64,000 nucleotides of DNA from Bradyrhizobium sp. AUGA SZCCT0158 (lineage in GTDB: Bacteria; Pseudomonadota; Alphaproteobacteria; Rhizobiales; Xanthobacteraceae), in contig NZ_JAFCME010000017.1 of assembly GCF_018130065.1 (NCBI RefSeq), positions 1 to 64,000 on the forward strand, read 5' to 3'. Each line of letters starts with the position of its first letter. Within the stretch, counting starts at the first letter, position 1. Under the pieces are notes generated by a model. That model saw only the letters and a program-made list of their open reading frames with translations. It made no database searches and was not told the DNA's origin. The position numbers and the translations under genes were made by a program. Positions 18,351 through 27,252 of the stretch are shown piece by piece.

Positions 18351-18620
18351 CTACCGCCGCTGCTTCGTCCCCAGGCGCGGAATGCATTTGTGGGTGCGCA
18401 GCACGCCGGATGTGGTCATCTGCGAGCCCGAAACTTCCTTGATCTGTCCGGCAGGACATGTTCCGTCGTCGACGAGGATGCGCTGACCGAGCCGCAGATC
18501 GACAATATTCCGCTCGTTGGGGACGACCTGCTGCGCGGCGGCAGGTGAGGCGAGCAGACACAAAGCGAGGCCGGCAGAAAGTGCAAGAGCGGCGGCCGTG
18601 ACGGCCTTCGTGATTGCCAA
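18351..18620 (-). CDS. Small exported hypothetical protein with TTG start
   Basis: The 89-residue frame begins at TTG 18620, preceded by GGGAGG with 5 bases between. That start gives an immediate signal peptide (MAITKAVTAAALALSAGLAL... ending ASPAAAQQ). The mature protein of about 60 residues contains NERNIVDLRLGQRILVDDGT and two cysteines (TCPAG, HKCIP). It resembles short Bradyrhizobium proteins of unknown function. The longer frame up to 18797 overlaps the neighbouring small gene and has no exported character. It lies 11 bp downstream of that gene, forming a two-gene unit. Confidence 0.72.
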   Translation of the reverse strand: MAITKAVTAAALALSAGLALCLLASPAAAQQVVPNERNIVDLRLGQRILVDDGTCPAGQIKEVSGSQMTTSGVLRTHKCIPRLGTKQRR

Positions 18621-18631
18621 ATTGGCCTCCC

Positions 18632-18784
18632 TCACTTGCTCTGGATCTTCAGCCCGTCGGGGCCGACATTGATCTGCACGCCCTCGGGCTGTTTCCTGGC
18701 CTGATAGAGATTGTAGCTGAGCACGCCGACGGCAACGACCAGCACACCGATAATCAGGTACATGACGTTGCGATTCGCTGGCAT
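18632..18784 (-). CDS. Small single-pass membrane protein
   Basis: A 50-residue protein starts MPANRNVMYLIIGVLVVAVG and continues VLSYNLYQARKQPEGVQINV, ending GPDGLKIQSK. It has one membrane helix (residues 8-24) and a short C-terminal periplasmic or cytoplasmic tail. GGAG lies 7 bases before the ATG. It is probably co-transcribed with the TTG-started exported protein directly downstream. Proteins of this size and pattern recur in Bradyrhizobium, but no function is known. Confidence 0.72.
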   Translation of the reverse strand: MPANRNVMYLIIGVLVVAVGVLSYNLYQARKQPEGVQINVGPDGLKIQSK

Positions 18785-18855
18785 CCGGTGTCTCCATCGT
18801 GACGACGATTCAATGCATTTAGCGGATGCGGCGGCGATTCTCCTAGGGTGCTAAG

Positions 18856-20376
18856 CTAGCCCGCCGATCGGGATCGCGCCGACGCCGGCCTTCGCGATTT
18901 TCCGGTTCCGCCGCTGTCCGGCTTCCGGCTGGCCCGCATCGCCGCCAGCGATGCCTTGGCCAGTTTCTCGGCCGACGCTTTCAGTTGCGGAAGCGGGTGG
19001 CCGGCAAATCCCAGCACAAATCCCGGCAGCGGTCGGGCGCGAGCATAGGTGTCCGCCAGCAGCCAGCCCTCGACGCCGGCCGCGGATTTGGTGTGGGCTG
19101 CAACCTGCGCATCGATCGACGGATCAAACCGCGCCACCAGATGCAGGCCTTGCGACGGCACCGGCACGGTGAGGCGGCCCTCCGAGGCCGCCGACAGCGT
19201 CGAGGCCAGCACGTCGCGGGCCTCGCGGTAGAGGGTGCGCACCCTGCGCAGATTGGCAGCGAACGCGCCAGAATTCAGCATATCCGCGACAGCGCCTTCC
19301 AGCAGCGTGCCGGGAAAGCGGTCGAGCGCGGCGCGGGCCGTCGTCACCGGTCCGATCAATCTCTCGGGCAGCGCGCAATAGCCGATGCGCAATCCCGGAA
19401 ACAGCGTCTTTGAAAACGTGCCCATGTAGATAACGCGCCGCAAATGATCGATGCCGGCAAGCGACAGCAATGGCGCGCCGTCATACCTGAACTCGCTGTC
19501 GTAATCGTCTTCCAGCACGAACGCGTCGGCGTCCCTGGCCCAATCCAGCAGTTCGAGCCGGCGGTTCATCGTCATCTGCACGCCAAGCGGAAACTGGTGC
19601 GAGGGCGTCACGTAAGCCGCGCGCGCCGATGGCGCTGACGTGCGGCCTTTGGCGACGATTAGGCCTGATGCGTCGACCGGCACCGGGGCCGGGCGGTAGC
19701 CGCAATGCTCGATGGCGCGCCGCGCGGCGGGATAGCCGGGGTCCTCGCACCAGACCTGATCGGCCGGCCTCAGAATGGCGCTGAGCACAATCCGCAGGGC
19801 GTGCTGGGTTCCCGATGCCAGCATGATCTGGTCCGGATCGCAGCGCAGCCCGCGTGCCGACAGCAGATGATCGGCGATGGCGGTGCGAAGTTCGTGGCTG
19901 CCGCGGGGATCGCCGTAGTGCAGGTGGTCGGTGCCGAAGGCGCGCATCCGTCGCCCGACAAAGGACCGGAAGCGCTGCAGGGCCCGCTCGTCAATATGCG
20001 TGCAGCCGAGCGACAGGGTGCCTTGTGGCGGCGCCTCGATGACGATCCTGGCCTTGCCGGCGCCGCTCACCTGCGCCGGGATGCGCGCGGCGACGAAGGT
20101 GCCGGAGCCGCCAATGGCCATTGCAAAGCCGTCTGATATCAGCCGCTCATAGGCCGTCGTAACCGCGTTGCGGCGAAAACCGGTCTGGCTTGCCAGCGTT
20201 CGCGAAGGCGGCAGCGGTTCGCCGGGCTTGACGATGCCGCTGACGATGGCGTGGCAAAGCGCCTGATAGAGCCGATGCGGCGAGGAGGCCCGCGGCGTCA
20301 CATGCGGCCCGGAGAGGTCGAGCGGCAGCTCGGTCTTCCGCGGCGGCGCCGGAGAATTGGTCGGAATTTTTCGCAT
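18856..20376 (-). CDS. MocR/PdxR-type regulator (GntR HTH plus aminotransferase domain)
   Basis: The 506-residue product fuses an N-terminal GntR winged helix (residues 30-100, ALCHAIVSGIVKPGEPLPPS then SRTLASQTGFRRNAVTTAYE) to a fold-type I aminotransferase domain. The PLP-binding lysine lies in YMGTFSKTLFPGLRIGYCAL. MocR proteins sense PLP or an amino acid through the aminotransferase domain and usually control a divergent neighbour. That fits the gene at 20448, an FMN-binding split-barrel protein 71 bp away. The start at 20376 (MRKIPTN) excludes an arginine-rich extension of low quality. Confidence 0.9.
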   Translation of the reverse strand: MRKIPTNSPAPPRKTELPLDLSGPHVTPRASSPHRLYQALCHAIVSGIVKPGEPLPPSRTLASQTGFRRNAVTTAYERLISDGFAMAIGGSGTFVAARIPAQVSGAGKARIVIEAPPQGTLSLGCTHIDERALQRFRSFVGRRMRAFGTDHLHYGDPRGSHELRTAIADHLLSARGLRCDPDQIMLASGTQHALRIVLSAILRPADQVWCEDPGYPAARRAIEHCGYRPAPVPVDASGLIVAKGRTSAPSARAAYVTPSHQFPLGVQMTMNRRLELLDWARDADAFVLEDDYDSEFRYDGAPLLSLAGIDHLRRVIYMGTFSKTLFPGLRIGYCALPERLIGPVTTARAALDRFPGTLLEGAVADMLNSGAFAANLRRVRTLYREARDVLASTLSAASEGRLTVPVPSQGLHLVARFDPSIDAQVAAHTKSAAGVEGWLLADTYARARPLPGFVLGFAGHPLPQLKASAEKLAKASLAAMRASRKPDSGGTGKSRRPASARSRSAG

Positions 20377-20447
20377 GGAATTGGCACTATCGCAGACCAA
20401 ATTCGCCGCTACAACTCTCGTCATTGATTGATTTGACAGGAACTGCC

Positions 20448-21173
20448 GTGACCGAAATCGAAGCCACCAATTCGTATCCGGTGTCGCCGCGCAATCGGGT
20501 GAAGCGCCTCCATGAGCGCGGCCGCTACGATCACGCGACGGTCCACGGCCTGCTGGACGCCTCGATGCTGTGTCACGTCTCCTACGCGATCGACGGCCAG
20601 CCCTATTGCACACCGACGTTCTTCTGGCGGGAAGGCAGCAGGCTGTACTGGCACGGCAGCAGCGCCAGCCGCATGCTGGAGAACCAGTCGGACGGGCAGA
20701 AAGTGTGTTTGACGGTTGCGCATCTCGACAGCCTGGTGCTGGCAAGGTGCGGCTTCAACCATTCGGCCGACTACCGCGCCGTGATGGCGTTCGGCACCGC
20801 CTACATCGTCACCGACCCGGACGAGAAAGCGCGCGCGCTGGTGGCCATGGTCGACCGCTTCTTTCCCGATCGTACTGCGAGCCTGAGGCAAAGCACGAAG
20901 CAGGAAATCAAGGCCAGCGCTGTCATCGCGATGGAAATCGAAGAGGCGTCGGCCAAGGTCCGTACCAAGGGCGTTGCCGACGACGACGAGGACTACGCGT
21001 TGCCGATTTACGCGGAACGGATTCCGGTCCGCACCGTAATCGGCGCGCCGGAGCCCTGTCCTCGGCTGTTGGACGGTGTCAAAAGGCCGCAATCGCTGCG
21101 TGTCTATTCGGAAGGCCGTCTGCTCGATGACGCCTTGCGTGAGGCCCATCTTCTGCATTACCCCGACGGCTGA
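20448..21173 (+). CDS. Pyridoxamine 5'-phosphate oxidase-like FMN-binding protein
   Basis: The 241-residue protein has the split-barrel FMN-binding fold: RVKRLHERGRYDHATVHGLL, then LCHVSYAIDGQPYCTPTFFW and RLYWHGSSASRMLEN. This pattern marks the PNPOx-like flavin-nucleotide-binding family (related to NimA/5-nitroimidazole-resistance proteins). The GTG at 20448 has AGGA 6 bases upstream; a TTG at 20424 is in frame but unsupported. It is divergent from a MocR regulator, a common pairing, so it is probably the regulator's target. The substrate is unknown. Confidence 0.85.
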   Translation: MTEIEATNSYPVSPRNRVKRLHERGRYDHATVHGLLDASMLCHVSYAIDGQPYCTPTFFWREGSRLYWHGSSASRMLENQSDGQKVCLTVAHLDSLVLARCGFNHSADYRAVMAFGTAYIVTDPDEKARALVAMVDRFFPDRTASLRQSTKQEIKASAVIAMEIEEASAKVRTKGVADDDEDYALPIYAERIPVRTVIGAPEPCPRLLDGVKRPQSLRVYSEGRLLDDALREAHLLHYPDG

Positions 21174-21223
21174 GATCGGGTTAGGGTGCCCGCTCGTTCG
21201 AACCTGTGAACTGGAGCCGCCGC

Positions 21224-22501
21224 ATGACCACCGATACGCAACAAAGAATCCTCGACGCCGTCGATGCCGGCTTTGACGACCAGTTGGCGGTCACCAGCGA
21301 TTTTGTTGCGATCCCCTCGACCCGTGGCGCCGAGGGGCCGTGCCAGGACATGATCGGCGATCTCCTGCGTGCCCGCGGCTACGAGGTCGACGACTGGCAT
21401 ATCGACGTCGAGGATCTGAAGGATCTGCGCGGCTTCGGTCCGATCGAGCATGATTTTTCCAGGGCGCGCACCGTGGTCGGCACCTACCGCCCGCCGAGCA
21501 ATGGCGGCAAATCGCTGATCTTGCAGGGGCACTGCGACGTGGTGCCGGCCGGTCCGCTCGACATGTGGGAGACGCCGCCGTTCTCGCCCGTGATCAAGGA
21601 CGGCAAGATGTATGGCCGCGGCGCCTGCGACATGAAGTCGGGCACCATCGGCGCGCTCTATGCACTGGATGCGATCAAGGCCGCCGGCCTGCGGCCGACC
21701 GCGCGGATTCACTTTCAATCCGTGATCGAGGAGGAGTCTACCGGCGTCGGCGCGCTTTCGACGCTGCAGCGCGGCTACCGGGCGGACGCCTGCTTCATTC
21801 CCGAGCCGACCAACGGCAAGATGGTGCGCTCGCAGGTCGGCGTGATCTGGTTCCGGCTGAAGGTGCGCGGCATTCCCGTGCATGTGGCGCAAGCAGGTTC
21901 CGGCTCGAATGCGATCATGGCGGCCTATCACCTGGTTCATGCGATCGGCAAGCTCGAGGCCGAATGGAACGAGCGCGCCAAGGCCGATCCGCATTTCAAG
22001 ACACTGACGCATCCCATCAACTTCAATCCCGGCATCATCAAGGGCGGCGACTGGGCCTCCAGCGTGCCGGCGTGGTGCGACGTCGATTGCCGCATTGCCG
22101 TGCTGCCGGGCTGGTCGATCAAGGATTGCCAGAAGGAGATCCTGGCCTGCGTCTCCGCGGCCTCGCGCGACCACCGCTTCCTCTCCAACAATCCGCCCGA
22201 GGTGCAATGGTCGGGCTTCCTGTCCGAAGGCTATGAGCTGAAGGATGCCGCCGCGCCGGAAGCGGCCTTCGGCAAGGCGTTTGGCGTCGTCTATGGCGGC
22301 AAGGTCGAAGACCTCGTCTTCACGGCCCTGACCGATACGCGGTTCTACGGCCTGAACTACAACATCCCGAGCCTGTGCTTCGGCGCCAGTGGGGCTGCGA
22401 TCCACGGTTTCAATGAATATGTCGATCTGGACTCGTTGCGCAAATCGACCAAGGCCACCGCGCTGTTCATCGCGGAATGGTGCGGGGTGGAGAAGGTGTA
22501 A
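21224..22501 (+). CDS. ArgE/DapE family deacylase (M20 metallopeptidase)
   Basis: The 425-residue enzyme belongs to the M20 zinc family that cleaves N-acyl amino acids or dipeptides. It shows LILQGHCDVVPAGPLDMWET (first zinc histidine and the Asp two residues on), GRGACDMKSGTIGALYALDA (bridging Asp), the catalytic EEESTGVG, and a dimerisation domain in the middle. It does not carry enough detail to choose among acetylornithine, succinyl-diaminopimelate or other substrates. The start at 21224 has GGAG 7 bases upstream. It lies 50 bp after the FMN-binding gene and could be in the same MocR-controlled unit. Confidence 0.9.
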   Translation: MTTDTQQRILDAVDAGFDDQLAVTSDFVAIPSTRGAEGPCQDMIGDLLRARGYEVDDWHIDVEDLKDLRGFGPIEHDFSRARTVVGTYRPPSNGGKSLILQGHCDVVPAGPLDMWETPPFSPVIKDGKMYGRGACDMKSGTIGALYALDAIKAAGLRPTARIHFQSVIEEESTGVGALSTLQRGYRADACFIPEPTNGKMVRSQVGVIWFRLKVRGIPVHVAQAGSGSNAIMAAYHLVHAIGKLEAEWNERAKADPHFKTLTHPINFNPGIIKGGDWASSVPAWCDVDCRIAVLPGWSIKDCQKEILACVSAASRDHRFLSNNPPEVQWSGFLSEGYELKDAAAPEAAFGKAFGVVYGGKVEDLVFTALTDTRFYGLNYNIPSLCFGASGAAIHGFNEYVDLDSLRKSTKATALFIAEWCGVEKV

Positions 22502-22514
22502 CTCTAGATTTTTA

Positions 22515-22568
22515 TTTTGACGCGTTTTCTTCACGCGAACCGGTATTCACTTCGCTCGAAAACGCTCT
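22515..22568. repeat. Short dispersed intergenic repeat, copy 1
   Basis: About 54 bp beginning TTTTGACGCGTTTTCTTCAC and running through GCGAACCGGTATTCACTTCG to AAAACGCTCT. A second copy with few changes is at 29131-29184. Both contain GACGCG, a T/C-rich loop and CACGCG or GACGCG, a possible small hairpin. Both sit just downstream of genes. This sequence family is widespread between genes in Bradyrhizobium. The copy overlaps the last codon and stop of the exported protein gene on the minus strand. Confidence 0.75.
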
Positions 22569-23526
22569 ACGGCTTTGCTTTGAAGCTTTCGACCATCGCT
22601 CGGAATTCCGGCAAGGCCTCGTCAAATCGCTCCGGCGGCGCCATGCCCAGCAGGACAAAGGGGCGTCCCGACGGATAGAGCGCAACGACGAGGTAGCGGA
22701 GCGGGCGGCCACCAGCGCCTTTGCCCTCTCCAAGATATTCGAAGCCGGCCATGTTCGACGTCGTGAGCGGTCTGGTGCTCAGGATTTTCTGGTCGGTGAT
22801 TGTTCTCGAGCTGAGAAATTGCTGCTCTCCGAAGCGCTGCTGATCAGAGGGCGCAATGGTGGCTTCGGTGGCGAGGCTGACGATGAAGCCGACGTCGTCC
22901 AGCTTCCCTTCCGGCGGAGGCGGCGTTTCCTTCAGCAACAGGCCTCTGCCGGCCAGGGGCTTGCGGTAAGCAAAGCGCGCTGCCGGCTCGATCGAGAACG
23001 GCAGGGCGGCGATCGGATCGCCCGAGGCCGTCGCATGGATGCGGACGCTGGCAAGCGCGGCGCGGATCACGGCATCCGACAACTGCTTTGGCGCAGGCTT
23101 TGCGATCGAGACGGTCAACATTCCGGTCATGTCGGGGCCGTTGATGACCATCAGCCATTTGTCAAAAACCTGATTGCCGGCGCGCTGCTCCGCACGCACG
23201 GTGATCTGCTCGTAGGGCAGCCCCTCGATCGTCTCCGTCGACAGCAGGCGCATGCCGCGCTTGGCCATGGCTTCCGCGGTCAGACCGTTGCGGAACTGTG
23301 TGAACGCGACCGGAGGGAATTCCGCCATCAGGATCGATGCATGGTGCGCCTGATCCTGAAAGCCGGTGAATGTGGTGGCGACGACAAAGCCCTTCGGCGG
23401 CGCGAGACTGATGCGGCTGCCGGGTGGCGTGACCGGATCGGCAGCGTTTGCGAGGCCGGCGAAGAGGCCGCCGGCCAGAGCCAGGCCGAAAGCAAGATGT
23501 CGCTTCGCTGTCGATAGTAGCCACAT
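22567..23526 (-). CDS. Exported hypothetical protein
   Basis: The 319-residue product has a signal peptide (MWLLSTAKRHLAFGLALAGG, cleaved near LANAADP). The mature part has no motif that I can assign; it contains ISLAPPKGFVVATTFTGFQD and a conserved-looking C-terminal half with DDVGFIVSLATEATIAPSDQ. It is likely periplasmic. The start at 23526 is preferred over an ATG three codons upstream because an AGGG lies 9 bases before it. It stands between the M20 deacylase and the BtuF-like gene and has no evident operon partner. Confidence 0.75.
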   Translation of the reverse strand: MWLLSTAKRHLAFGLALAGGLFAGLANAADPVTPPGSRISLAPPKGFVVATTFTGFQDQAHHASILMAEFPPVAFTQFRNGLTAEAMAKRGMRLLSTETIEGLPYEQITVRAEQRAGNQVFDKWLMVINGPDMTGMLTVSIAKPAPKQLSDAVIRAALASVRIHATASGDPIAALPFSIEPAARFAYRKPLAGRGLLLKETPPPPEGKLDDVGFIVSLATEATIAPSDQQRFGEQQFLSSRTITDQKILSTRPLTTSNMAGFEYLGEGKGAGGRPLRYLVVALYPSGRPFVLLGMAPPERFDEALPEFRAMVESFKAKP

Positions 23527-23622
23527 GCTGCACAACCCTCTCTACGTCACATTCAACGCGATGATTCTGAGACCGTTTGTTTCAGAAGTGTCCGTGTCGG
23601 TTCAAAGTCGGCTGCGGTGAAA

Positions 23623-24423
23623 TCATCCGCCTCCCTGCGGCCACAACGCCTTCACGATCGCATCGAGCCCGTCCGTCAGCGCGGCCGGACCCGGCTGCAG
23701 GATCAGCGGCGATTTGATCTCGAAAATGCGGTTGTTGCGCACCGCCGGGATGTCGCTCCAGCCCGGCCGTTGCCTGATGCGGTCAGGCACGACCTTCTTG
23801 CCGCACCAGGAGGCCAGGATCACGTCGGGCGCGGTGTCGCGCACCGTATCCGCCGAAATGATGCGACCCTTGGCGGCCTGCTGAAACCGCAGCTTTGGTA
23901 ACACGTCTTCACCGCCGGCAATCTCGATCAGTTCGGACACCCAGCCGATGCCGCTGATGATGGGATCGTCCCATTCCTCGAAATAGACTTTTGGTTTGGG
24001 TGAGAGGCGAGGCGTCGCGGCGATGCTGGCGAGGCGCTGCTCAAAGCCGCTTGCGAGCTGATCGGCGCGATCGGCGGCGCCGACCAGCGCGCCGAGGGTG
24101 CGGATCATCGCCAAAATGCCGGCGACGTCGCGCTGGTTGAAGACATGGATGGCGACGCCGGCACGCACGAGGTCGGCGACGATGTCGGCCTGCAGGTCGG
24201 AGAAGGCGAGCACGAGATCCGGCTGCAGCGCCAAAATCTTCGGAATGTCCGCCGAAATGAACGCCGATACCCGCGGCTTCTCGCGGCGTACCTGCGGCGG
24301 CCGCACCGCATAGCCGGAGACACCGACGATGCGGTCCTGCTCGCCGAGCAAGTACAGCGTCTCCACGGTCTCTTCGGTGAGGCAGACGATCCGGCGGGGC
24401 GGGAACTGGCGCATCGGGACCAT
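23623..24423 (-). CDS. BtuF-like ABC transporter substrate-binding protein, no signal peptide
   Basis: The 266-residue product has the fold of class III metal/cobalamin/siderophore-binding proteins: RRIVCLTEETVETLYLLGEQ at the start, then ILALQPDLVLAFSDLQADIV, VYFEEWDDPIISGIGWVSEL, and APDVILASWCGKK. These match the cobalamin-binding BtuF-like group. No signal peptide is present, so the product appears cytoplasmic or non-classically exported, as in several rhizobial homologues. No permease or ATPase gene lies nearby. The ATG at 24414 is an alternative start. Confidence 0.82.
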   Translation of the reverse strand: MVPMRQFPPRRIVCLTEETVETLYLLGEQDRIVGVSGYAVRPPQVRREKPRVSAFISADIPKILALQPDLVLAFSDLQADIVADLVRAGVAIHVFNQRDVAGILAMIRTLGALVGAADRADQLASGFEQRLASIAATPRLSPKPKVYFEEWDDPIISGIGWVSELIEIAGGEDVLPKLRFQQAAKGRIISADTVRDTAPDVILASWCGKKVVPDRIRQRPGWSDIPAVRNNRIFEIKSPLILQPGPAALTDGLDAIVKALWPQGGG

Positions 24424-24544
24424 ATGCAGAATTACCAGCCTCTTGTCACGGCACCATTACCTCAGAGGTCATTGCCTGATTTACCTGGCTCCTTCATGCT
24501 TCCTGCGGAATGGCTTGCAAGGAACAAGAAAAACCGGAGGACTC

Positions 24545-24943
24545 ATGACGCTGCTGGAAAAAATCCAATCGATGAAGATGCCGTTTGCGGAATTGAAGGG
24601 CGTGACCTTTATCGAGGCCGACAAGGATCGCGTGGTGGCACGGATGCTGGTGCGCCCCGAGCTCTGCACGCTGCGCAGCACGATTCACGGCGGTGCGGTG
24701 ATGGCGTTTGCGGATTCGGTTGGCGCAGCCGCGACCGTCATCAATCTGCCTGAAGATGCCAAGGGCACCACCACGATAGAGAGCAAGACCAATTTCATCG
24801 GCGGCGCCAAGGAAGGCAGCACGGTGATTGCGACCGCGACCCCGGTGCACCGGGGACGGCGCACCCAGGTCTGGCAGACCCGGCTCGAGACCGAGGACGG
24901 CAAGCTGGTCGCGATCGTCACCCAGACCCAGATGGTGCTGTAG
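24545..24943 (+). CDS. PaaI family hotdog thioesterase
   Basis: The 132-residue hotdog-fold protein includes TLRSTIHGGAVMAFADSVGA, where the HGG motif and the following Asp form the acyl-CoA thioesterase active site, and KTNFIGGAKEGSTVIATATP, the second strand pair. The family hydrolyses aryl- or acyl-CoA thioesters. The start at 24545 (MTLLEKIQ) has CCGGAGGA upstream. It converges with the aldoxime dehydratase gene with only 9 bp between the stops, and is divergent from the BtuF-like gene. No direct link to the nitrile cluster can be shown. Confidence 0.88.
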   Translation: MTLLEKIQSMKMPFAELKGVTFIEADKDRVVARMLVRPELCTLRSTIHGGAVMAFADSVGAAATVINLPEDAKGTTTIESKTNFIGGAKEGSTVIATATPVHRGRRTQVWQTRLETEDGKLVAIVTQTQMVL

Positions 24944-24952
24944 GCGGGCGCT

Positions 24953-25999
24953 CTACGCGGCGTCCGCCGGCACGGCGTTCAGCATCCCGGTTCGCGGGTG
25001 GCAGTCCAGATATTCAAAGAAGGCTTCGTCGGCCCGCGCCACCGTGACCTCGTGATAGAGCCGCAGCTTCGCGGCAGGACCCAAGGTCGACAGATATTTC
25101 ATCGCGGCGCCAAAAATCCGGACATGGGTCGGATGCGATTCCGCCCATCGCTCCAAGGCGGCGAGGCTCTTCCACCAGCTCATGCCGTAGGATTTTTCGG
25201 TGCGTGCGCCGTCGGGCGCGACCACCGTCATATAGCGGTTGGCGTAACAGCCGATCGAGCGGCCGTCATCGCGCAGGAAGTCCATGCCTTCCCGCAACAC
25301 CGGCTCGACGTCCTCGAGGTACATCTTGCGTTCGGAGGCTTCGGTATCGCCCCAATCCTGGCCGGAGCGGATCAGGCAGACATTGTCTGAAGATATGACC
25401 CTGATGCGGGCGCCATCACGGACAGCGGTGTTCGTTCCTGATGGCGCCATCTCGCTGGTTTGGGATTTGGGAATGCGATCGCGCATGCCGCCCCAATAGG
25501 CGTGCTCCTGAATTTCGCCGCTCATGCCGTCGGCGAGAACCGCGACGCCTTCGGGTCTTCCGAGGGAAGAGAACAGCGTCTCATAGCCTTCCACGGATGG
25601 ACGCAGCACCTCGATGAACGTGCCCACACCGCCGGCGTTTCGCCGCTCCCCGGTCCAGCCATCGCGCGCCGCCGGGAACCAGCCGTCGAACCTCGTGCGA
25701 TCGTCCCAATAGGCAACCGTCACGATATTGGAGTAACCGGCTTCGTCGACATAGCGCGCCCGGTCCCAATGGGTCGGGCCGCCATTCTGCCCGAAAGCGG
25801 CGACGATCCACGCCAGCGCCTGCTGCGCGGCATCCGACGGCTCGCCACGGGTCTGGACGCCGAAATAGGCCATCACCACCCGCGCCACTTCAGGCTTGTG
25901 GCGCGCCACGAACGACGGGTAGGGCGGTGCGTAGTCGTCAGGGACGCGGCGGTGGCGTGTGCGCGCGGTTCGCAGATGTTCGGGGATCGCGGATTCCAT
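24953..25999 (-). CDS. oxd: Aldoxime dehydratase (haem protein)
   Basis: The enzyme dehydrates aldoximes to nitriles, using a haem whose ferrous iron binds the substrate directly. At 348 residues it has the usual length. Family segments include EIQEHAYWGGMRDRIPKS (with Arg173), GYSNIVTVAYWDD, and ERWAESHPTHVRIFGAAMKY, which holds the histidine for proximal haem binding (His289 or His292), followed by LRLYHEVTV with the distal catalytic histidine (His316). The start has GAGGAG 7 bases upstream. It lies 40 bp downstream of a nitrilase on the same strand, completing an aldoxime to nitrile to carboxylate route. Confidence 0.93.
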   Translation of the reverse strand: MESAIPEHLRTARTRHRRVPDDYAPPYPSFVARHKPEVARVVMAYFGVQTRGEPSDAAQQALAWIVAAFGQNGGPTHWDRARYVDEAGYSNIVTVAYWDDRTRFDGWFPAARDGWTGERRNAGGVGTFIEVLRPSVEGYETLFSSLGRPEGVAVLADGMSGEIQEHAYWGGMRDRIPKSQTSEMAPSGTNTAVRDGARIRVISSDNVCLIRSGQDWGDTEASERKMYLEDVEPVLREGMDFLRDDGRSIGCYANRYMTVVAPDGARTEKSYGMSWWKSLAALERWAESHPTHVRIFGAAMKYLSTLGPAAKLRLYHEVTVARADEAFFEYLDCHPRTGMLNAVPADAA

Positions 26000-26039
26000 G
26001 GGCTCGCTCCTCGTCGGCTAGCAGCACCTCTTGAAGCTC

Positions 26040-27053
26040 TCAGGCCTGAAGCCTGATTTCGCTCATGACCTCGGCGTCGACGGGTAAGGTAAAATGCTCG
26101 ACGCGGTTGGCGCGGGAGGTGTTGAGCAGCAGCCGCGTGACGTCAGGCCGGGAATAGTGTCCGGCGGGATCGGCGGCGTTCTTGGCCACACCGATCATGC
26201 CGAGATCGATATCGGCATAGAGAATACCTTCCTGGTCGGGCGGCAGTTTTTCGGCGAGCGAACTGCCGTCCGGCCCATAGATCACCGCATGGCCGCCGCC
26301 GGCATGCAGGAACGCGTGCTTCTCGGGCGAGTCGCAGAGCTCGTCGATCATGGCCTGCGAGACCACGGCGCAGGGAGCGAGGACGAAGCATGAGCCCTCG
26401 ACCGCGTAGATCTTGCTCGCGGCGTTGTTGACCTCATGGCCGAGCGCGTGCGCGAACGGGTCGTACAGCGAGAAGCTCGGCCAGGCGCCGACGTGAACCT
26501 GCTCGTTCTGGGCGTACATCGCGTATTTCGACAGCGGCTGCAGATGTTCCCAGCAGCACAAGGCGCCGAGCCGCCCGACATCGGCGCGATCGTGCACGGC
26601 AAGGTCGCTGCCGTCGCCTTCGCCGAACACGGTGCGTTCGGCATGGGTCGGCCGCAGCTTGCGGCGCCTTGCGATGGTCTCGCCGTCGGGCCCGATCAGC
26701 CATTGCGCGATGTAGAGGCTGCCGCCGGCGCGTTCGGAGAGGCCGAGAACCGCGGTGAGTTTGGCGCGCTTGACGGCGTTGCGGATCTTGTCGGCCTGCG
26801 GGCTGTCATAAGCCAGCGAGTTGTCGAAATAGCGCTGCACGAAACCGCGGCCGATCGCCCAGGCGGGCGCGCCGAGCCAGATCTGCCACGGATATCCGGG
26901 AATGAAGGTTTCGGGAAACGCGATCAGCTTTGCACCCTGGCTGGCAGCCTGTTCGATCAGCGCGATCGTCTTGTCCACGGTCGCATCGAGATCGAGGAAG
27001 ACCGGCGCCGCCTGAACCACCGCTACCTTGTACTTCTGGTGCACGAGACCCAT
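26040..27053 (-). CDS. nit: Nitrilase
   Basis: The enzyme hydrolyses a nitrile to the acid and ammonia. The 337-residue protein has the Glu-Lys-Cys triad of the nitrilase branch: FPETF (Glu48), RRKLRPTHAERTVFGEGDGS (Lys132) and LGALCCWEHLQPL (Cys167). The CWEH form marks true nitrilases, not amidases. The ATG at 27053 is chosen because GAAGGA sits 8 bases upstream; the ATG three codons earlier has no spacing. It is followed by aldoxime dehydratase and preceded by an AraC regulator, the arrangement known for aldoxime-nitrile metabolism. The substrate is likely aryl- or arylalkyl-nitrile, by family analogy. Confidence 0.94.
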   Translation of the reverse strand: MGLVHQKYKVAVVQAAPVFLDLDATVDKTIALIEQAASQGAKLIAFPETFIPGYPWQIWLGAPAWAIGRGFVQRYFDNSLAYDSPQADKIRNAVKRAKLTAVLGLSERAGGSLYIAQWLIGPDGETIARRRKLRPTHAERTVFGEGDGSDLAVHDRADVGRLGALCCWEHLQPLSKYAMYAQNEQVHVGAWPSFSLYDPFAHALGHEVNNAASKIYAVEGSCFVLAPCAVVSQAMIDELCDSPEKHAFLHAGGGHAVIYGPDGSSLAEKLPPDQEGILYADIDLGMIGVAKNAADPAGHYSRPDVTRLLLNTSRANRVEHFTLPVDAEVMSEIRLQA

Positions 27054-27128
27054 CGAAATCATCCTTCTGCGTTGGGAGATAAGGCAATCGCTGGGTCGAA
27101 AGCCTACCGCCGCCCCTGGCCGTGGCGC

Positions 27129-27171
27129 TTGTCCGTGGCAGAACGAAAACTTGTCTTAACTTGCAATTGTC
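27129..27171 (-). promoter_or_regulatory. Candidate AraC-type operator / promoter region of the nitrile operon
   Basis: The 199-bp gap between the AraC gene and the nitrilase holds an AT-rich island with three TTGTC words at 27129, 27151 and 27167 (spacings 22 and 16 bases). Such direct repeats are what AraC/XylS regulators usually bind beside a promoter. The match is by eye only and no start point or -10 element is evident. Confidence 0.3.
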
Positions 27172-27252
27172 AGCCACAGGGCGGAGAGCCGGGCGCGTCG
27201 CCGCAGGCCGGCGTTGTGCCGCCGCGGGAGGCCGGACCGACCGGAGGAGAGT

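Noticed and set aside
20377..20447. Sigma-54 promoter between MocR and the FMN-binding gene
   Set aside because: TGGCAC is present at about 20383, but the -12 element (TTGC) is missing at the right spacing.
21158..22534. Minus-strand frame of 458 codons over the M20 deacylase
   Set aside because: Shadow of a conserved metallopeptidase; no recognisable motif.
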